From NCBI RefSeq assembly GCF_002217475.1, contig NZ_MUHH01000017.1, positions 234,950 to 298,949 on the forward strand: 64,000 nucleotides of DNA, written 5' to 3'. Positions 44,722 through 53,253 of the stretch are shown in pieces (the first letter of the stretch is position 1; every line of letters begins with the position of its first letter). The translations under genes and the position numbers were made by a program. The notes below the pieces were generated by a model that saw only the letters and a program-made list of their open reading frames with translations, made no database searches and was not told where the DNA came from. This DNA comes from Flavobacterium tructae. Its GTDB lineage: Bacteria > Bacteroidota > Bacteroidia > Flavobacteriales > Flavobacteriaceae.

Positions 44722-44775
44722 TAAGGCAGATAATGGTAAGATTGTTTGTGCATAAATGATTAACCCTAAATTAAA

Positions 44776-46968
44776 TTGAAAAAATTCACCAATTATAAGC
44801 AGGCCGATTATAAAGATTGTGGGCCGACGTGTTTAAAAATAATAGCGAAACATTACGGCAAAACAATTAACATTCAGGAGTTGAGAGACATCAGTGAAAC
44901 AACTCGTGAAGGAAGTAATTTGCTTTTTTTGAGTGATGCGGCCGAGAAAATTGGCTTTAGAACTTTAGGGGTAAAATTAAATCTCGAACGATTAGAAGAG
45001 GCTCCGCTTCCTTGTGTTTTACATTGGAACAAAAATCATTACGTAGTACTTTACAAAATTAAAAGAAATACCTACTATATTTCGGATCCTGCTTTTGGCT
45101 TGATCGAATATAATAAAGAAGATTTTATTAAATTCTGGATCGGAAACAATGCGGATGAATCTACTCAGGAAGGAATTGCATTATTGATTGAAGCGACTCC
45201 TAAATTCTTTCAATCTGATTTTGATAAAGAAGACAATCACGGACTCGGATTTGGATTGTTGGCACAATACGTGCTTCGGTACAGGTCGTTTCTAATACAA
45301 TTAAGTATAGGATTATTGGCCAGTAGTTTATTGCAGCTTATTTTCCCGTTTTTAACCCAAAGTATTGTCGATGTCGGGATTCAAAATCAGAACATTCATT
45401 TTATTTACCTGATTCTTTTTGCTCAATTGTTCCTTTTTGCCGGAAGGACAGGTTTGGAACTTATCAGAAGCTGGATTTTGTTACATCTTTCTACCCGAAT
45501 CAACATTTCTCTTATTTCGGATTTCTTTATTAAACTAATGAATCTGCCCATTTCGTTTTTCGATGTACGAATGACTGGTGACATCATGCAGCGTATTAAT
45601 GACCATCGCAGAATTGAACAAATTTTGACAACATCATCTTTGAATGTCTTATTTTCTGTGATCAATATGTTTGTGATGGGAGGTGTCTTAGCTTACTTTA
45701 ATCTGAAGATCTTTCTAGTGTTTTTTGCGGGCAGTTTGCTTTATTTTGGGTGGATTACTTTGTTCTTAAAACGAAGAGAAGTACTCGATTACAAGCGTTT
45801 TGCAGAGGTTTCCAGTGAGCAAAACAAAGTAATGGAGCTTATCAACGGAATGCAGGAAATAAAGCTTCATAATGCCGAAAAACAAAAACGATGGGGATGG
45901 GAATACATACAGGCAAGGCTTTTTAGAGTTTCAATAAAGGGGCTGGTTTTAGAGCAAACACAAACTATAGGTTCTTCTGTAATCAATGAATTAAAAAATA
46001 TCTTTATTATATTCCTATCGGCAAAACTAGTAATTGATGGTTCTATTACACTGGGGATGATGCTGGCAATTAGTTCGATAGTAGGGAGTTTAAACGGGCC
46101 AATTACGCAGCTTATAGAATTCGTCAGGGAGCTTCAGGATGCGAAGATATCATTGGCCAGATTATCTGAAATTCATGAGAAAGAAGACGAAACGCAGCAA
46201 GAAGTCTATCAGACGAGTGATGTTCCTTTTGATTCAGATATTGATATTAATAACCTTTCCTATCGCTATTTAGGTTCTGATATTCCCGTTCTGGAAGATC
46301 TGACGCTGAAAATCCCGGCCAATAAAGTAACAGCAATAGTTGGAGTCAGCGGAAGCGGTAAAACAACTTTAATGAAGCTCTTATTGAAATTCTATGAACC
46401 TGAAAAAGGGGAGATAACCATCGGAAATGCGCAATTGAAAAATATTTCGCAAAAAGCATGGAGATCCAATATCGGAGCTGTTATGCAGGAAGGGTTTATT
46501 TTTAGTGATACCATTGCGAACAATATTGCAATTGGTGTCGATAAAGTAGATAAAGAACGTTTGGTCTATGCTGCTGATGTAGCCAACATAAAAGAATACA
46601 TTTCAGGTTTACCGTTAGGATACAATACAAAAATTGGCGCCGAAGGACTTGGGATGAGTAGCGGACAAAAGCAACGTTTGTTAATAGCAAGAGCAGTATA
46701 TAAAAACCCGGAAGTTTTGTTTTTTGATGAAGCTACATCGGCATTGGATGCGAATAATGAAAAAGAAATAATGCAAAAACTGGATATTTTCTTCAAAGAT
46801 AAAACAGTTGTGGTTATTGCCCATCGCTTAAGTACTGTGATGAATGCGGATCAAATTGTGGTTTTAGATAAAGGAAAAATTATCGAAATTGGCAGTCATT
46901 CTGTTTTGGTAGAGCAAAAAGGAAATTATTTTGAACTGGTTAAGAATCAATTGCAATTAGGAAATTAA
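44776..46968 (+). CDS. C39 peptidase-containing ABC exporter (PCAT)
   Basis: 730 residues. The C39 domain (about 1-140) has YKQADYKDCGPTCLKI with catalytic Cys15, the histidine in LHWNKNHYVVLYK and the aspartate in ISDPAFG, so it should cut after double glycine. The membrane domain is about 155-445. The ATPase has Walker A VGVSGSGKTTL (about 522), signature MSSGQKQRLLIAR (about 626, MSSGQ in place of LSGGQ), Walker B VLFFDEATSALD and H-loop IAHRLST. The start is TTG at 44776: an in-frame stop at 44767 excludes any upstream ATG, and MKKF-x-x-YKQ is the normal beginning. It exports and trims the GG-leader peptides nearby. The HlyD partner gene follows after three bases. Confidence 0.95.
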   Translation: MKKFTNYKQADYKDCGPTCLKIIAKHYGKTINIQELRDISETTREGSNLLFLSDAAEKIGFRTLGVKLNLERLEEAPLPCVLHWNKNHYVVLYKIKRNTYYISDPAFGLIEYNKEDFIKFWIGNNADESTQEGIALLIEATPKFFQSDFDKEDNHGLGFGLLAQYVLRYRSFLIQLSIGLLASSLLQLIFPFLTQSIVDVGIQNQNIHFIYLILFAQLFLFAGRTGLELIRSWILLHLSTRINISLISDFFIKLMNLPISFFDVRMTGDIMQRINDHRRIEQILTTSSLNVLFSVINMFVMGGVLAYFNLKIFLVFFAGSLLYFGWITLFLKRREVLDYKRFAEVSSEQNKVMELINGMQEIKLHNAEKQKRWGWEYIQARLFRVSIKGLVLEQTQTIGSSVINELKNIFIIFLSAKLVIDGSITLGMMLAISSIVGSLNGPITQLIEFVRELQDAKISLARLSEIHEKEDETQQEVYQTSDVPFDSDIDINNLSYRYLGSDIPVLEDLTLKIPANKVTAIVGVSGSGKTTLMKLLLKFYEPEKGEITIGNAQLKNISQKAWRSNIGAVMQEGFIFSDTIANNIAIGVDKVDKERLVYAADVANIKEYISGLPLGYNTKIGAEGLGMSSGQKQRLLIARAVYKNPEVLFFDEATSALDANNEKEIMQKLDIFFKDKTVVVIAHRLSTVMNADQIVVLDKGKIIEIGSHSVLVEQKGNYFELVKNQLQLGN

Positions 46969-46971
46969 AAC

Positions 46972-48264
46972 ATGGCAGAAGATACTACATTTGAACTAAG
47001 AAGTGAAGAAGTTCAGGACATTCTCACTAAGGTACCACATTGGATGATTCGTTGGGGGACTGTTTTGATATTCGTTATTATTACGATGCTTTTTTTCGTG
47101 TCCTGGTTTATCAAATATCCTGACGTTGTTGCGACTCAAATTGTAATTACAACCAATATTCCCCCAGAGAAGATCGTTTCGAAATCATCGGGTCGTATTG
47201 AGGCAATTTTAGTAAAAGACAAATCGATTGTTTCAAAAAACAGCACACTTGCTGTTATTGAAAATACCGCTAATTATAAAGATGTTTTTTTGTTGAAAAA
47301 AATCGTTGACGAATATAATATCAATGATTCCAGGAAAGCCTTTCCTTTCGAACTGTTGAAAAATACTCAGTTAGGAGAGATTGAAAGTGCTTTTGCCGTT
47401 TTTCAAAAAGACTATCAGGCAGAACAACTGAATAAGAATTTGCAGCCTTTTGAAGTAGAAAACCGGGCACAGGTTTCTGAAAAAGTTCAGATTAAAGACC
47501 GATTGGAAATTTTACAGCAGCAAAAAGTGATTAATGAAAGTGAATTGCAGCTTCAGAAAAATGAAATGGCGAGATTTGAAACCTTATTCAATAAAGGAAT
47601 CATTTCTGCACAGGAAATGGAAGCTAAAAAACTGGGGTATCTCCAGGCGCAAAAAAATTATAAAACCCTTTTGTCTTCCATTTCTCAGTTAAAGTCGGCT
47701 TTGATTACTAATTCTAAATTAAGTCAGAACTCACAAATCAGTGGGACTAAAGAAGAAGTTACTTTAGGAAGAAATATGGCGCAGTCTTTTTATCAGCTTA
47801 AAAAAGTAATAAAAGACTGGGAGCTGGCCTATGCTTTAAAATCATCGGTGAGTGGGGTGGTTACTTTTTTGCAGGTTTGGACAGAGAATCAAACGATCAA
47901 TACTGGGGATAACGTCTTTTCGATTATTCCGGATACCAAAAATGGTTTTGTAGGTAAGGTAAAAGCACCGGCATTGAATTCAGGGAAAATAAAAGTAGGT
48001 CAGATAGTGAACATCAGATTAGCGAATTTTCCCGACAGAGAATTTGGAGTGTTAAGAGGAAAGATCCAAAATATTTCTTTAGTTCCGGATAAAGATGGAA
48101 ATTTATTGTTGGATGTAGCGCTTCCCAACGGATTGGAAACGTCCTATAAAAAGCAAATCGTTTTTCAGCAGGAAATGAAAGGAAGTGCCGAGATTGTGAC
48201 CGAAGATTTACGTCTAATCGAGAGAATTTTATATCAGTTTAAAAGCCTTTTTGAGCAGGTTTAA
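46972..48264 (+). CDS. HlyD family secretion adaptor
   Basis: 430 residues; the inner-membrane helix is at about 26-47 (GTVLIFVIITMLFFVSWFI). The beta-barrel/lipoyl part begins RIEAILVKDKSIVSKNSTLA and is followed by a long coiled coil (about 150-250), the second lipoyl half SSVSGVVTFLQVWTENQTIN and the C-terminal domain. It connects the C39-ABC exporter to an outer-membrane channel; no TolC-like gene is in the locus. Its stop overlaps the stop of the convergent methyltransferase gene by four bases. Confidence 0.92.
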   Translation: MAEDTTFELRSEEVQDILTKVPHWMIRWGTVLIFVIITMLFFVSWFIKYPDVVATQIVITTNIPPEKIVSKSSGRIEAILVKDKSIVSKNSTLAVIENTANYKDVFLLKKIVDEYNINDSRKAFPFELLKNTQLGEIESAFAVFQKDYQAEQLNKNLQPFEVENRAQVSEKVQIKDRLEILQQQKVINESELQLQKNEMARFETLFNKGIISAQEMEAKKLGYLQAQKNYKTLLSSISQLKSALITNSKLSQNSQISGTKEEVTLGRNMAQSFYQLKKVIKDWELAYALKSSVSGVVTFLQVWTENQTINTGDNVFSIIPDTKNGFVGKVKAPALNSGKIKVGQIVNIRLANFPDREFGVLRGKIQNISLVPDKDGNLLLDVALPNGLETSYKKQIVFQQEMKGSAEIVTEDLRLIERILYQFKSLFEQV

Positions 48265-48968
48265 AATTTTAAATAAAAATCTTTAGTAAGATCAATATAC
48301 TGAGGAGTATAAACGTGTCGGTCAATTTCTATTGTTAATTCATCAACTTCAGGTTGTGAGGTTTCGTTACGGCTAAAAGCCAAAAGACTACGCTTTACAA
48401 CAGCTGTAGGAGTGCCTTTTACCCGTGTAATTTTGACAGGGTATAATTCGGATTCTTTGGCTAAGGCAATAAATTTTTCTTCTTCTTTAAAAGGAAGAAT
48501 TATGGCAAGTATTCCATTTTCAGATAAAAGTAAATCAGCTGCTTCGACTAATTCTTCAAAAGGCATTGCGTCCTGAAAGCGTGCTAAATCCCGTTGCTCG
48601 TTTTCGCTTTTATAATCTTCAGCATAAAAGGGTGGATTCGAAACAATCAGATCATATTCGTCTTCCGGTTCTTCTATAAATTCATCCAAACCTGCATGGA
48701 AACAAAATAAACGGTCTCCCCAAGGCGAGTTTTCAAAATTCTCTACTGCTTCTTCATAAGCATCTTCGTCAATTTCAAGCGCGTCAATTTGCTCTGCATT
48801 TGTTCTTTGTGCCAGCATTAAAGCAATAATCCCAGTTCCGGCGCCAATGTCTAAAACACTAAATGGATTGTGATTTATAGGTGCCCAAGCACCCAGTAAA
48901 ACACCATCAGTGCCAACTTTCATAGCGGTTTTGTCTTGTAGAACTGAAAATTGTTTGAATTGAAACAT
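48261..48968 (-). CDS. trmN: tRNA1(Val) (adenine(37)-N6)-methyltransferase
   Basis: 236 residues from the ATG at 48968; an upstream in-frame ATG at 49034 would add 22 residues that do not resemble the family, and MFQFKQFSVLQDKTAMKVGT is the family's usual start. The AdoMet motif is VLDIGAGTGIIALML and the N6-adenine motif is DLIVSNPPFYAED. It methylates A37 of tRNA1(Val). It converges with the HlyD gene; the two stop codons overlap (48261-48264). Confidence 0.92.
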   Translation of the reverse strand: MFQFKQFSVLQDKTAMKVGTDGVLLGAWAPINHNPFSVLDIGAGTGIIALMLAQRTNAEQIDALEIDEDAYEEAVENFENSPWGDRLFCFHAGLDEFIEEPEDEYDLIVSNPPFYAEDYKSENEQRDLARFQDAMPFEELVEAADLLLSENGILAIILPFKEEEKFIALAKESELYPVKITRVKGTPTAVVKRSLLAFSRNETSQPEVDELTIEIDRHVYTPQYIDLTKDFYLKF

Positions 48969-49101
48969 AAATAAATTTGAATGATTTGAACTCCAAAGAA
49001 TAGAAGAAGAAATTCCAATAGTAGGAAATTCCAAATTCCAATTGCAAAATGGAATGAATTAATATTTTAGGGAGTAAAAATAAGATTAAAATATCAATTT
49101 G

Positions 49102-49452
49102 TTATTTTGAAGTTTTGGTAATTATTACAGATAAAATCTTTCTTAATTCTTCTATTTCGTATAATAGAGATTGAGATGAGATATTTTGATCTGGATTTAA
49201 ATCATTCAGTAATTGTAACCAGAATTTAGATTCTTTCGCTTCTTTTCTGGTGATTTTAAGGCGAAATAAAAAATCTTTGTCTCCTAGCTTTTCATTTGCT
49301 TCAATATAATTAGCGCCAACTGATCCGGATGATCTTATAAGTTGCTTTCCATCTTCAATGTTGGAAAGAGTTTTCGGTAGATTTCTAATGTATATGCGGC
49401 ATTCTTTTGCAAAGAGAAGTGTTCTTTCTTCTAGATTATATGGTTTTGACAT
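49102..49452 (-). CDS. Four-helix-bundle protein (S23/IVP family)
   Basis: 116 residues, all helical: YNLEERTLLFAKECRIYIRN, IRSSGSVGANYIEANEKLGD, FLFRLKITRKEAKESKFWLQ and EIEELRKILSVIITKT. This matches the 23S rRNA intervening-sequence-type four-helix-bundle family found in many Bacteroidota genomes. The function is not known, and the gene is not within an rRNA here. Confidence 0.88.
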   Translation of the reverse strand: MSKPYNLEERTLLFAKECRIYIRNLPKTLSNIEDGKQLIRSSGSVGANYIEANEKLGDKDFLFRLKITRKEAKESKFWLQLLNDLNPDQNISSQSLLYEIEELRKILSVIITKTSK

Positions 49453-49619
49453 GAGTTACTAGTTATTAGATAACAAAAAACAGAACTATAAAAATAGAAT
49501 AAAAATTAAAATAAATAAGTTTTTTCTTTCAAAAAAATATCGATGTGCTAAAATTTTATATTTAGTACTTTAGTATTTTATATTGGAGTTTGGGATTTAA
49601 AAAATTGGAAATTCTCATT

Positions 49620-50144
49620 TTAGAGATACATCTCCACTAAACCTTCAGGAAGATTCATGATAACCTTTTTGTTTTCACGGTCTATTTTTACAAGGAATTG
49701 ATCGATCATCGGAATTAACATTTCGACTTCGCCATTCAAAACTTCAAAAAGAGGTTGTGCTGTCGTATCATTTACGGCAGCTATTTTTCCAAAAATACCT
49801 AAACGCTGGTCTTCGATTTCAAAACCGATTACTTCGTGGAAATAAAATTTGTTGCCGGAAAGTTTTGGCAACATAGTTAAAGGAAGATAAATCGCATTAC
49901 CAACAAGGGCATCAGCATCTTCTTCTGTGTTTACATCTTCAAAACGAATTCTAAGAAAGTCGTTTTTGTGCAAAGAACTTGTTTCAATAAAAAAAGGAAC
50001 CAAGTGTTTGTTGCATTCAACAAACACTGATTCCAGATTTTCGTATAACTCAGGTTCGTCCGTGTCTAAATAAGCCAGAACTTCACCTTTGAAACTAAAT
50101 TTTTTAGCGATTTTACCTAAATAAAAACATTCTTCTTTACGCAT
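49620..50144 (-). CDS. rimM: Ribosome maturation factor RimM
   Basis: 174 residues with the RimM N-terminal barrel (FYLGKIAKKFSFKGEVLAYL) and the PRC-barrel-like C-terminus (YFHEVIGFEIEDQRLGIFGK ... LIPMIDQFLVKID). It assists 30S maturation near S19. It follows rpsP in the same direction 15 bases downstream, the usual pairing. Confidence 0.95.
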   Translation of the reverse strand: MRKEECFYLGKIAKKFSFKGEVLAYLDTDEPELYENLESVFVECNKHLVPFFIETSSLHKNDFLRIRFEDVNTEEDADALVGNAIYLPLTMLPKLSGNKFYFHEVIGFEIEDQRLGIFGKIAAVNDTTAQPLFEVLNGEVEMLIPMIDQFLVKIDRENKKVIMNLPEGLVEMYL

Positions 50145-50159
50145 TCTCGCCAGCTAAAA

Positions 50160-50726
50160 TTATGCTTCAGTTGTTTCGTTATTCTCTTCAGTAGCAGTTT
50201 CTTCAGTTGAAGCTTCAACTTCAGCAACTTCTTCTGTAGCCTCAGCAGCAGTAGCAGCAGCAATTGCGTCAGCTTCAGCTTGAGCAGCAGCAGCTAAACG
50301 TTTAGCATTAACTTCTTGTTCTGCTTTTAAAGCTTTAGCTTTAACATCAGCTTGCGCTTTTGATAAACCATCTTTTTTAGCATCAACTTTTCCAGCTTTA
50401 GCTTCTAACCAAGCAGCTAATTTAGCGTCAGCTTGCTCTTGAGTTAAAGCTCCTTTACGGATACCTCCATCAAGGTGGTGTTTCAATAAAGCACCTTTGT
50501 AAGAAAGAATTGCTCTAGCAGTATCAGTTGGTTGAGCACCATTGTGTAACCATTTAACTGCACTATCAAGGTTTAAGTCGATAGTTGCCGGGTTTGTGTT
50601 TGGATTGTAAGTACCGATTTTCTCTAAGTATTTACCATCTCTTTTTGAGCGTGCATCTGCAGCTACAACCCAGTAAAAAGGTTTTCCTTTTTTACCGTGT
50701 CTTTGTAATCTAATTTTTACTGACAT
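50160..50726 (-). CDS. rpsP: 30S ribosomal protein S16 with long Ala/Glu tail
   Basis: 188 residues against about 80-90 for E. coli S16. The first about 80 are a normal S16 (VKIRLQRHGKKGKPFYWVVA, DARSKRDGKYLEKIGTYNPN). The remainder is a low-complexity helical extension rich in Ala, Glu, Lys (QADVKAKALKAEQEVNAKRL, then EATEEVAEVEASTEE). Such tails are known in S16 of Bacteroidota. It begins an rpsP-rimM operon. Confidence 0.95.
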   Translation of the reverse strand: MSVKIRLQRHGKKGKPFYWVVAADARSKRDGKYLEKIGTYNPNTNPATIDLNLDSAVKWLHNGAQPTDTARAILSYKGALLKHHLDGGIRKGALTQEQADAKLAAWLEAKAGKVDAKKDGLSKAQADVKAKALKAEQEVNAKRLAAAAQAEADAIAAATAAEATEEVAEVEASTEETATEENNETTEA

Positions 50727-50775
50727 AATCGTATGATTAAATTTTGAGGTACTCGACCCCTGTTAATTAAGGGCG

Positions 50776-50783
50776 CAAAGATA
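50776..50783 (-). promoter_or_regulatory. Possible -7 element (TATCTTTG) for rpsP
   Basis: On the minus strand TATCTTTG fits TAnnTTTG, 50 bases before the rpsP start. No matching TTG was found at the expected distance. Confidence 0.4.
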
Positions 50784-50923
50784 TAATTTTTTTATGAATT
50801 ATACGTTCGAAATCATATTAAATGCATTTCAGGTGTATTTCTGAGGCATTTATGTCCTTTTTAACTTCATTTTTTAAATAATTGTCTTAATTGAGGTTAT
50901 TTTTGCCTCAAATTTACTGTGAT

Positions 50924-51406
50924 ATGAAAAAAATAATTTCTTTAGTATTACTACTTTTTATTGTTTCTGCTTGTTCTGAAGATATAAAATTTAATAATCC
51001 GGCCTTCCAAAGCTTAAAAGAAAACGTGTTTTGGCGTGCTACAACCTATAATGCCTATAATTCTGTGAGTGGCGGTATTGTTATTGAGGGTGATTTGGGA
51101 TTTGAGAAAGTAGTTTTAAAAGTTCCGAATACAGGAGTGCAGACTTATGCTCTTGGACGTGACAATATCACGACTGCAAATTACTCTAATATGCAGCCGT
51201 CGCAATCCTACAGTTTCTCTACCGGTACGGATAGGGGGGATGGGTTAATCGTGATTACTGAGTTTAATGCCGAGAATAAAACAATTTCAGGAACCTTTAA
51301 GTTTAACGCTCTGAACGAGGATCAAAAAGATACTGAAAAGCCAAAAATTAGTTTTACCGAAGGGGTTTTTTATAAAATTCCAATTTCGGCGACCTCTGAG
51401 AATTAG
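50924..51406 (+). CDS. DUF6252-like lipoprotein
   Basis: 160 residues from the ATG at 50924 (an earlier ATG at 50891 adds 11 residues that are not a signal). MKKIISLVLLLFIVSAC gives the lipobox, with Cys17. The rest (FNNPAFQSLKENVFWRATTY, then GGIVIEGDLGFEKVVLKVPN, and the end TFKFNALNEDQKDTEKPKIS) fits the flavobacterial DUF6252 family of small beta-rich lipoproteins. The function is unknown. Confidence 0.82.
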   Translation: MKKIISLVLLLFIVSACSEDIKFNNPAFQSLKENVFWRATTYNAYNSVSGGIVIEGDLGFEKVVLKVPNTGVQTYALGRDNITTANYSNMQPSQSYSFSTGTDRGDGLIVITEFNAENKTISGTFKFNALNEDQKDTEKPKISFTEGVFYKIPISATSEN

Positions 51407-51540
51407 AAATTTAATTTGCCATAGTTTGGTTTTATTGATATCTGTTTTTTTAAATCAAAATAAAAACATAAATAAACTAATATATAGTAGATTACAGAAA
51501 AATAAAGTTACATTTGCTACATTATTATAAATAAGTACAT

Positions 51541-51891
51541 ATGAACATTTTTGTTGGAAGCCTTCCATTCAGTATTGAGGAAGCAGATTTAAGAGAGTCT
51601 TTCGAGGCTTACGGAGCAGTAGATTCAGTTAAAATTATTACTGATAAATTTACTGGAAGAAGCAAAGGATTTGGTTTCGTTGAGATGCCAAACGACAGCG
51701 AGGCTCAAAAAGCAATTGATGAATTGAACGGAGCTACTGTTCAAGGTCGTACAATTGTTGTTAATAAATCTGAACCAAAACCTGAAGGTGAAAGAAGAAG
51801 CTTCAATAACAACCGTGGAGGTGATTCTCGCGGAGGTTACGGAAACAACCGTGGTGGAAATGACCGTGGTGGTAACAGAGGAGGATATTAA
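51541..51891 (+). CDS. RRM-domain RNA-binding protein with RGG tail
   Basis: 116 residues. One RRM at about 1-78: RNP2 IFVGSL (3-8) and RNP1 KGFGFVEM (42-49), with aromatic residues in the right places. The tail from about 85 is Arg/Gly/Asn-rich (NNRGGDSRGGYGNNRGGND and so on), like the cold-shock-type RNA-binding proteins of cyanobacteria and Bacteroidota. It probably binds mRNA as a chaperone. The gene stands alone and ends at a strong terminator. Confidence 0.93.
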   Translation: MNIFVGSLPFSIEEADLRESFEAYGAVDSVKIITDKFTGRSKGFGFVEMPNDSEAQKAIDELNGATVQGRTIVVNKSEPKPEGERRSFNNNRGGDSRGGYGNNRGGNDRGGNRGGY

Positions 51892-51910
51892 TATTTTTTT
51901 CTAAATATAT

Positions 51911-51944
51911 AAAAGGGATCAACGCAAGTTGATCCCTTTTTTTT
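51911..51944 (+). terminator. Terminator of the RRM protein gene
   Basis: AAAAGGGATCAAC pairs perfectly with GTTGATCCCTTTT around GCAA and runs into further T. Confidence 0.9.
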
Positions 51945-52006
51945 GTTTCAGGTTTCAAGTTTCAGGTTGTTGGAACATGAAACAAAATAAACTTGAAACC
52001 TGAAAC
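51945..52006. repeat. TTTCAGGTTTCAAGTTT inverted repeat after leuB
   Basis: An 18-base left arm (51945-51962) and right arm (51989-52006) are perfect complements. The right arm touches the leuB stop codon. It can end the leu transcript; the sequence is a repeat family common in flavobacterial intergenic DNA. Confidence 0.8.
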
Positions 52007-53070
52007 TAAAATAAGTTAGCTACAAGCCAGTCTCCAACTTCACTGGTTTTATAAGCTTTAGTGCCTTTTGGAGCCAGGTCTTCGGTAACAATTCCCTGTT
52101 CTAAGGATTGATTTACAACTGCTCTAATGGCTTCGGCTTCGTCTTTTAATCCAAAAGCATCTTCAAACATCATGGCAGCTGATAAAATAGTAGCCAGCGG
52201 ATTTGCGATATTCAATCCTGTAGCTTGTGGGTAAGATCCATGAATTGGTTCGTAAAGAGAAGTGTGTTCTCCAACAGAAGCAGAAGGCATTAATCCCATA
52301 GAGCCCGAGATTACAGAAGCCTCATCAGTTAAAATATCTCCAAATAAATTTTCGGTAATTAGAACATCATAAGAATTAGGCCATTGAACCAATCGCATGG
52401 CAACGGCATCTACAAACTCGTAAGATACCGTAACTTCCGGATAGTCTTTTTCCATTGCCTGTACTGTTTCTCTCCATAAACGCGAAGTTTCCAGAACGTT
52501 CGCCTTGTCAACACAGCATAATTTTTTGCTGCGGGTCATGGCCAGTTCAAAGCCTTTTTTTGCCAGACGTTGTACTTCAGCTCTGGTATAAACACAATTG
52601 TCAAATGCTGTGTCACCATTATCTTTTCTTCCTTTTTCCCCAAAGTAAATCCCTCCTGTCAATTCTCTTAAGAAAACCAGATCAGTACCTTCGATTCTTT
52701 CTCTTTTTAAAGGAGAATTATCAATTAAGGATGGAAAAGTGAAGGTTGGGCGTACATTCGCAAACAATCCTAATTTTTTGCGCATGAGCAATAAACCCTG
52801 TTCCGGACGTACCGGTGCACTTGGATCATTATCGTATTTTGGATGACCGATTGCACCAAATAAAACAGCATCGGCTTTCATGCATATTTCGTGAGTTTCA
52901 TCAGGATAAGGAACTCCAACGGCGTCAATTGCGCATGCTCCGGTTAAGGCCGGTGTCCATGTTATTTCGTGATTGAATTTTTTTGCAATAGCATCAGATA
53001 CTTTTACCGCTTCGTTTATTACCTCAGGACCAATTCCGTCTCCTGCTAAAAGGGCTATGTTTAATTTCAT
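52006..53070 (-). CDS. leuB: 3-isopropylmalate dehydrogenase
   Basis: 354 residues; oxidises and decarboxylates 3-isopropylmalate (and, if citramalate is made, the methylmalate analogue) with NAD. Motifs are LNIALLAGDGIGPEVINEAV, FLRELTGGIYFG, VDKANVLETSRLWRE and LFGDILTDEASVISGSMGLM, plus GSYPQATGLNIANPLA for the nucleotide site. It is the last gene of the leuC-leuD-cimA-leuB operon. The gap to the synthase upstream holds a TTCTAAG repeat. Confidence 0.95.
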   Translation of the reverse strand: MKLNIALLAGDGIGPEVINEAVKVSDAIAKKFNHEITWTPALTGACAIDAVGVPYPDETHEICMKADAVLFGAIGHPKYDNDPSAPVRPEQGLLLMRKKLGLFANVRPTFTFPSLIDNSPLKRERIEGTDLVFLRELTGGIYFGEKGRKDNGDTAFDNCVYTRAEVQRLAKKGFELAMTRSKKLCCVDKANVLETSRLWRETVQAMEKDYPEVTVSYEFVDAVAMRLVQWPNSYDVLITENLFGDILTDEASVISGSMGLMPSASVGEHTSLYEPIHGSYPQATGLNIANPLATILSAAMMFEDAFGLKDEAEAIRAVVNQSLEQGIVTEDLAPKGTKAYKTSEVGDWLVANLF

Positions 53071-53085
53071 TCTATGTGTGTTATT

Positions 53086-53250
53086 TAAGGTTCTAAGATT
53101 CTGAGTTGCTAAGGTTCTAAGATTTTTTCTAATTAGCGAATTTAGTAACTTGACGTTGTTGTTTTTGTTGTTGTTTGTTTTCAGGTTCTGAGTTGCTTGA
53201 ATTCTGGTTTTTTTTCTCAGTACCCTAGAATCTTAGCAACTTAGCACCTT
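53086..53250. repeat. AAGGTTCTAAGATTCTGAGTTG repeat region between cimA-like gene and leuB
   Basis: A direct repeat of AAGGTTCTAAGATT at 53086 and near 53111, an internal copy of TTCTGAGTTGC at about 53185, and an inverted partner (CTAGAATCTTAGCAACTTAGC) near 53225-53246. The whole gap between the synthase and leuB is this repeat family. Confidence 0.7.
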
Positions 53251-53253
53251 TTA

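Larger units (their letters stand above)
44106..44775. other. 670-base AT-rich gap between the peptide gene and the exporter gene
   Basis: Contents: a terminator hairpin at 44461, a promoter-like element at 44687-44721, and nothing else I can support. Short open frames (for example at 44422 and 44544) are AT-rich or run through the terminator hairpin and lack a leader-like start. It separates the VKOR/peptide genes from the exporter genes into two transcripts. Confidence 0.6.

Noticed and set aside
44544..44759. A 71-codon open frame between the cysteine-rich peptide and the exporter genes
   Set aside because: It begins with TTG, has no leader or domain, and covers the likely promoter of the exporter gene.
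49102..49452. Four-helix-bundle protein as an antitoxin or as part of an rRNA intervening sequence
   Set aside because: No toxin gene adjoins it and no rRNA is near; the family occurs free-standing in many Bacteroidota.
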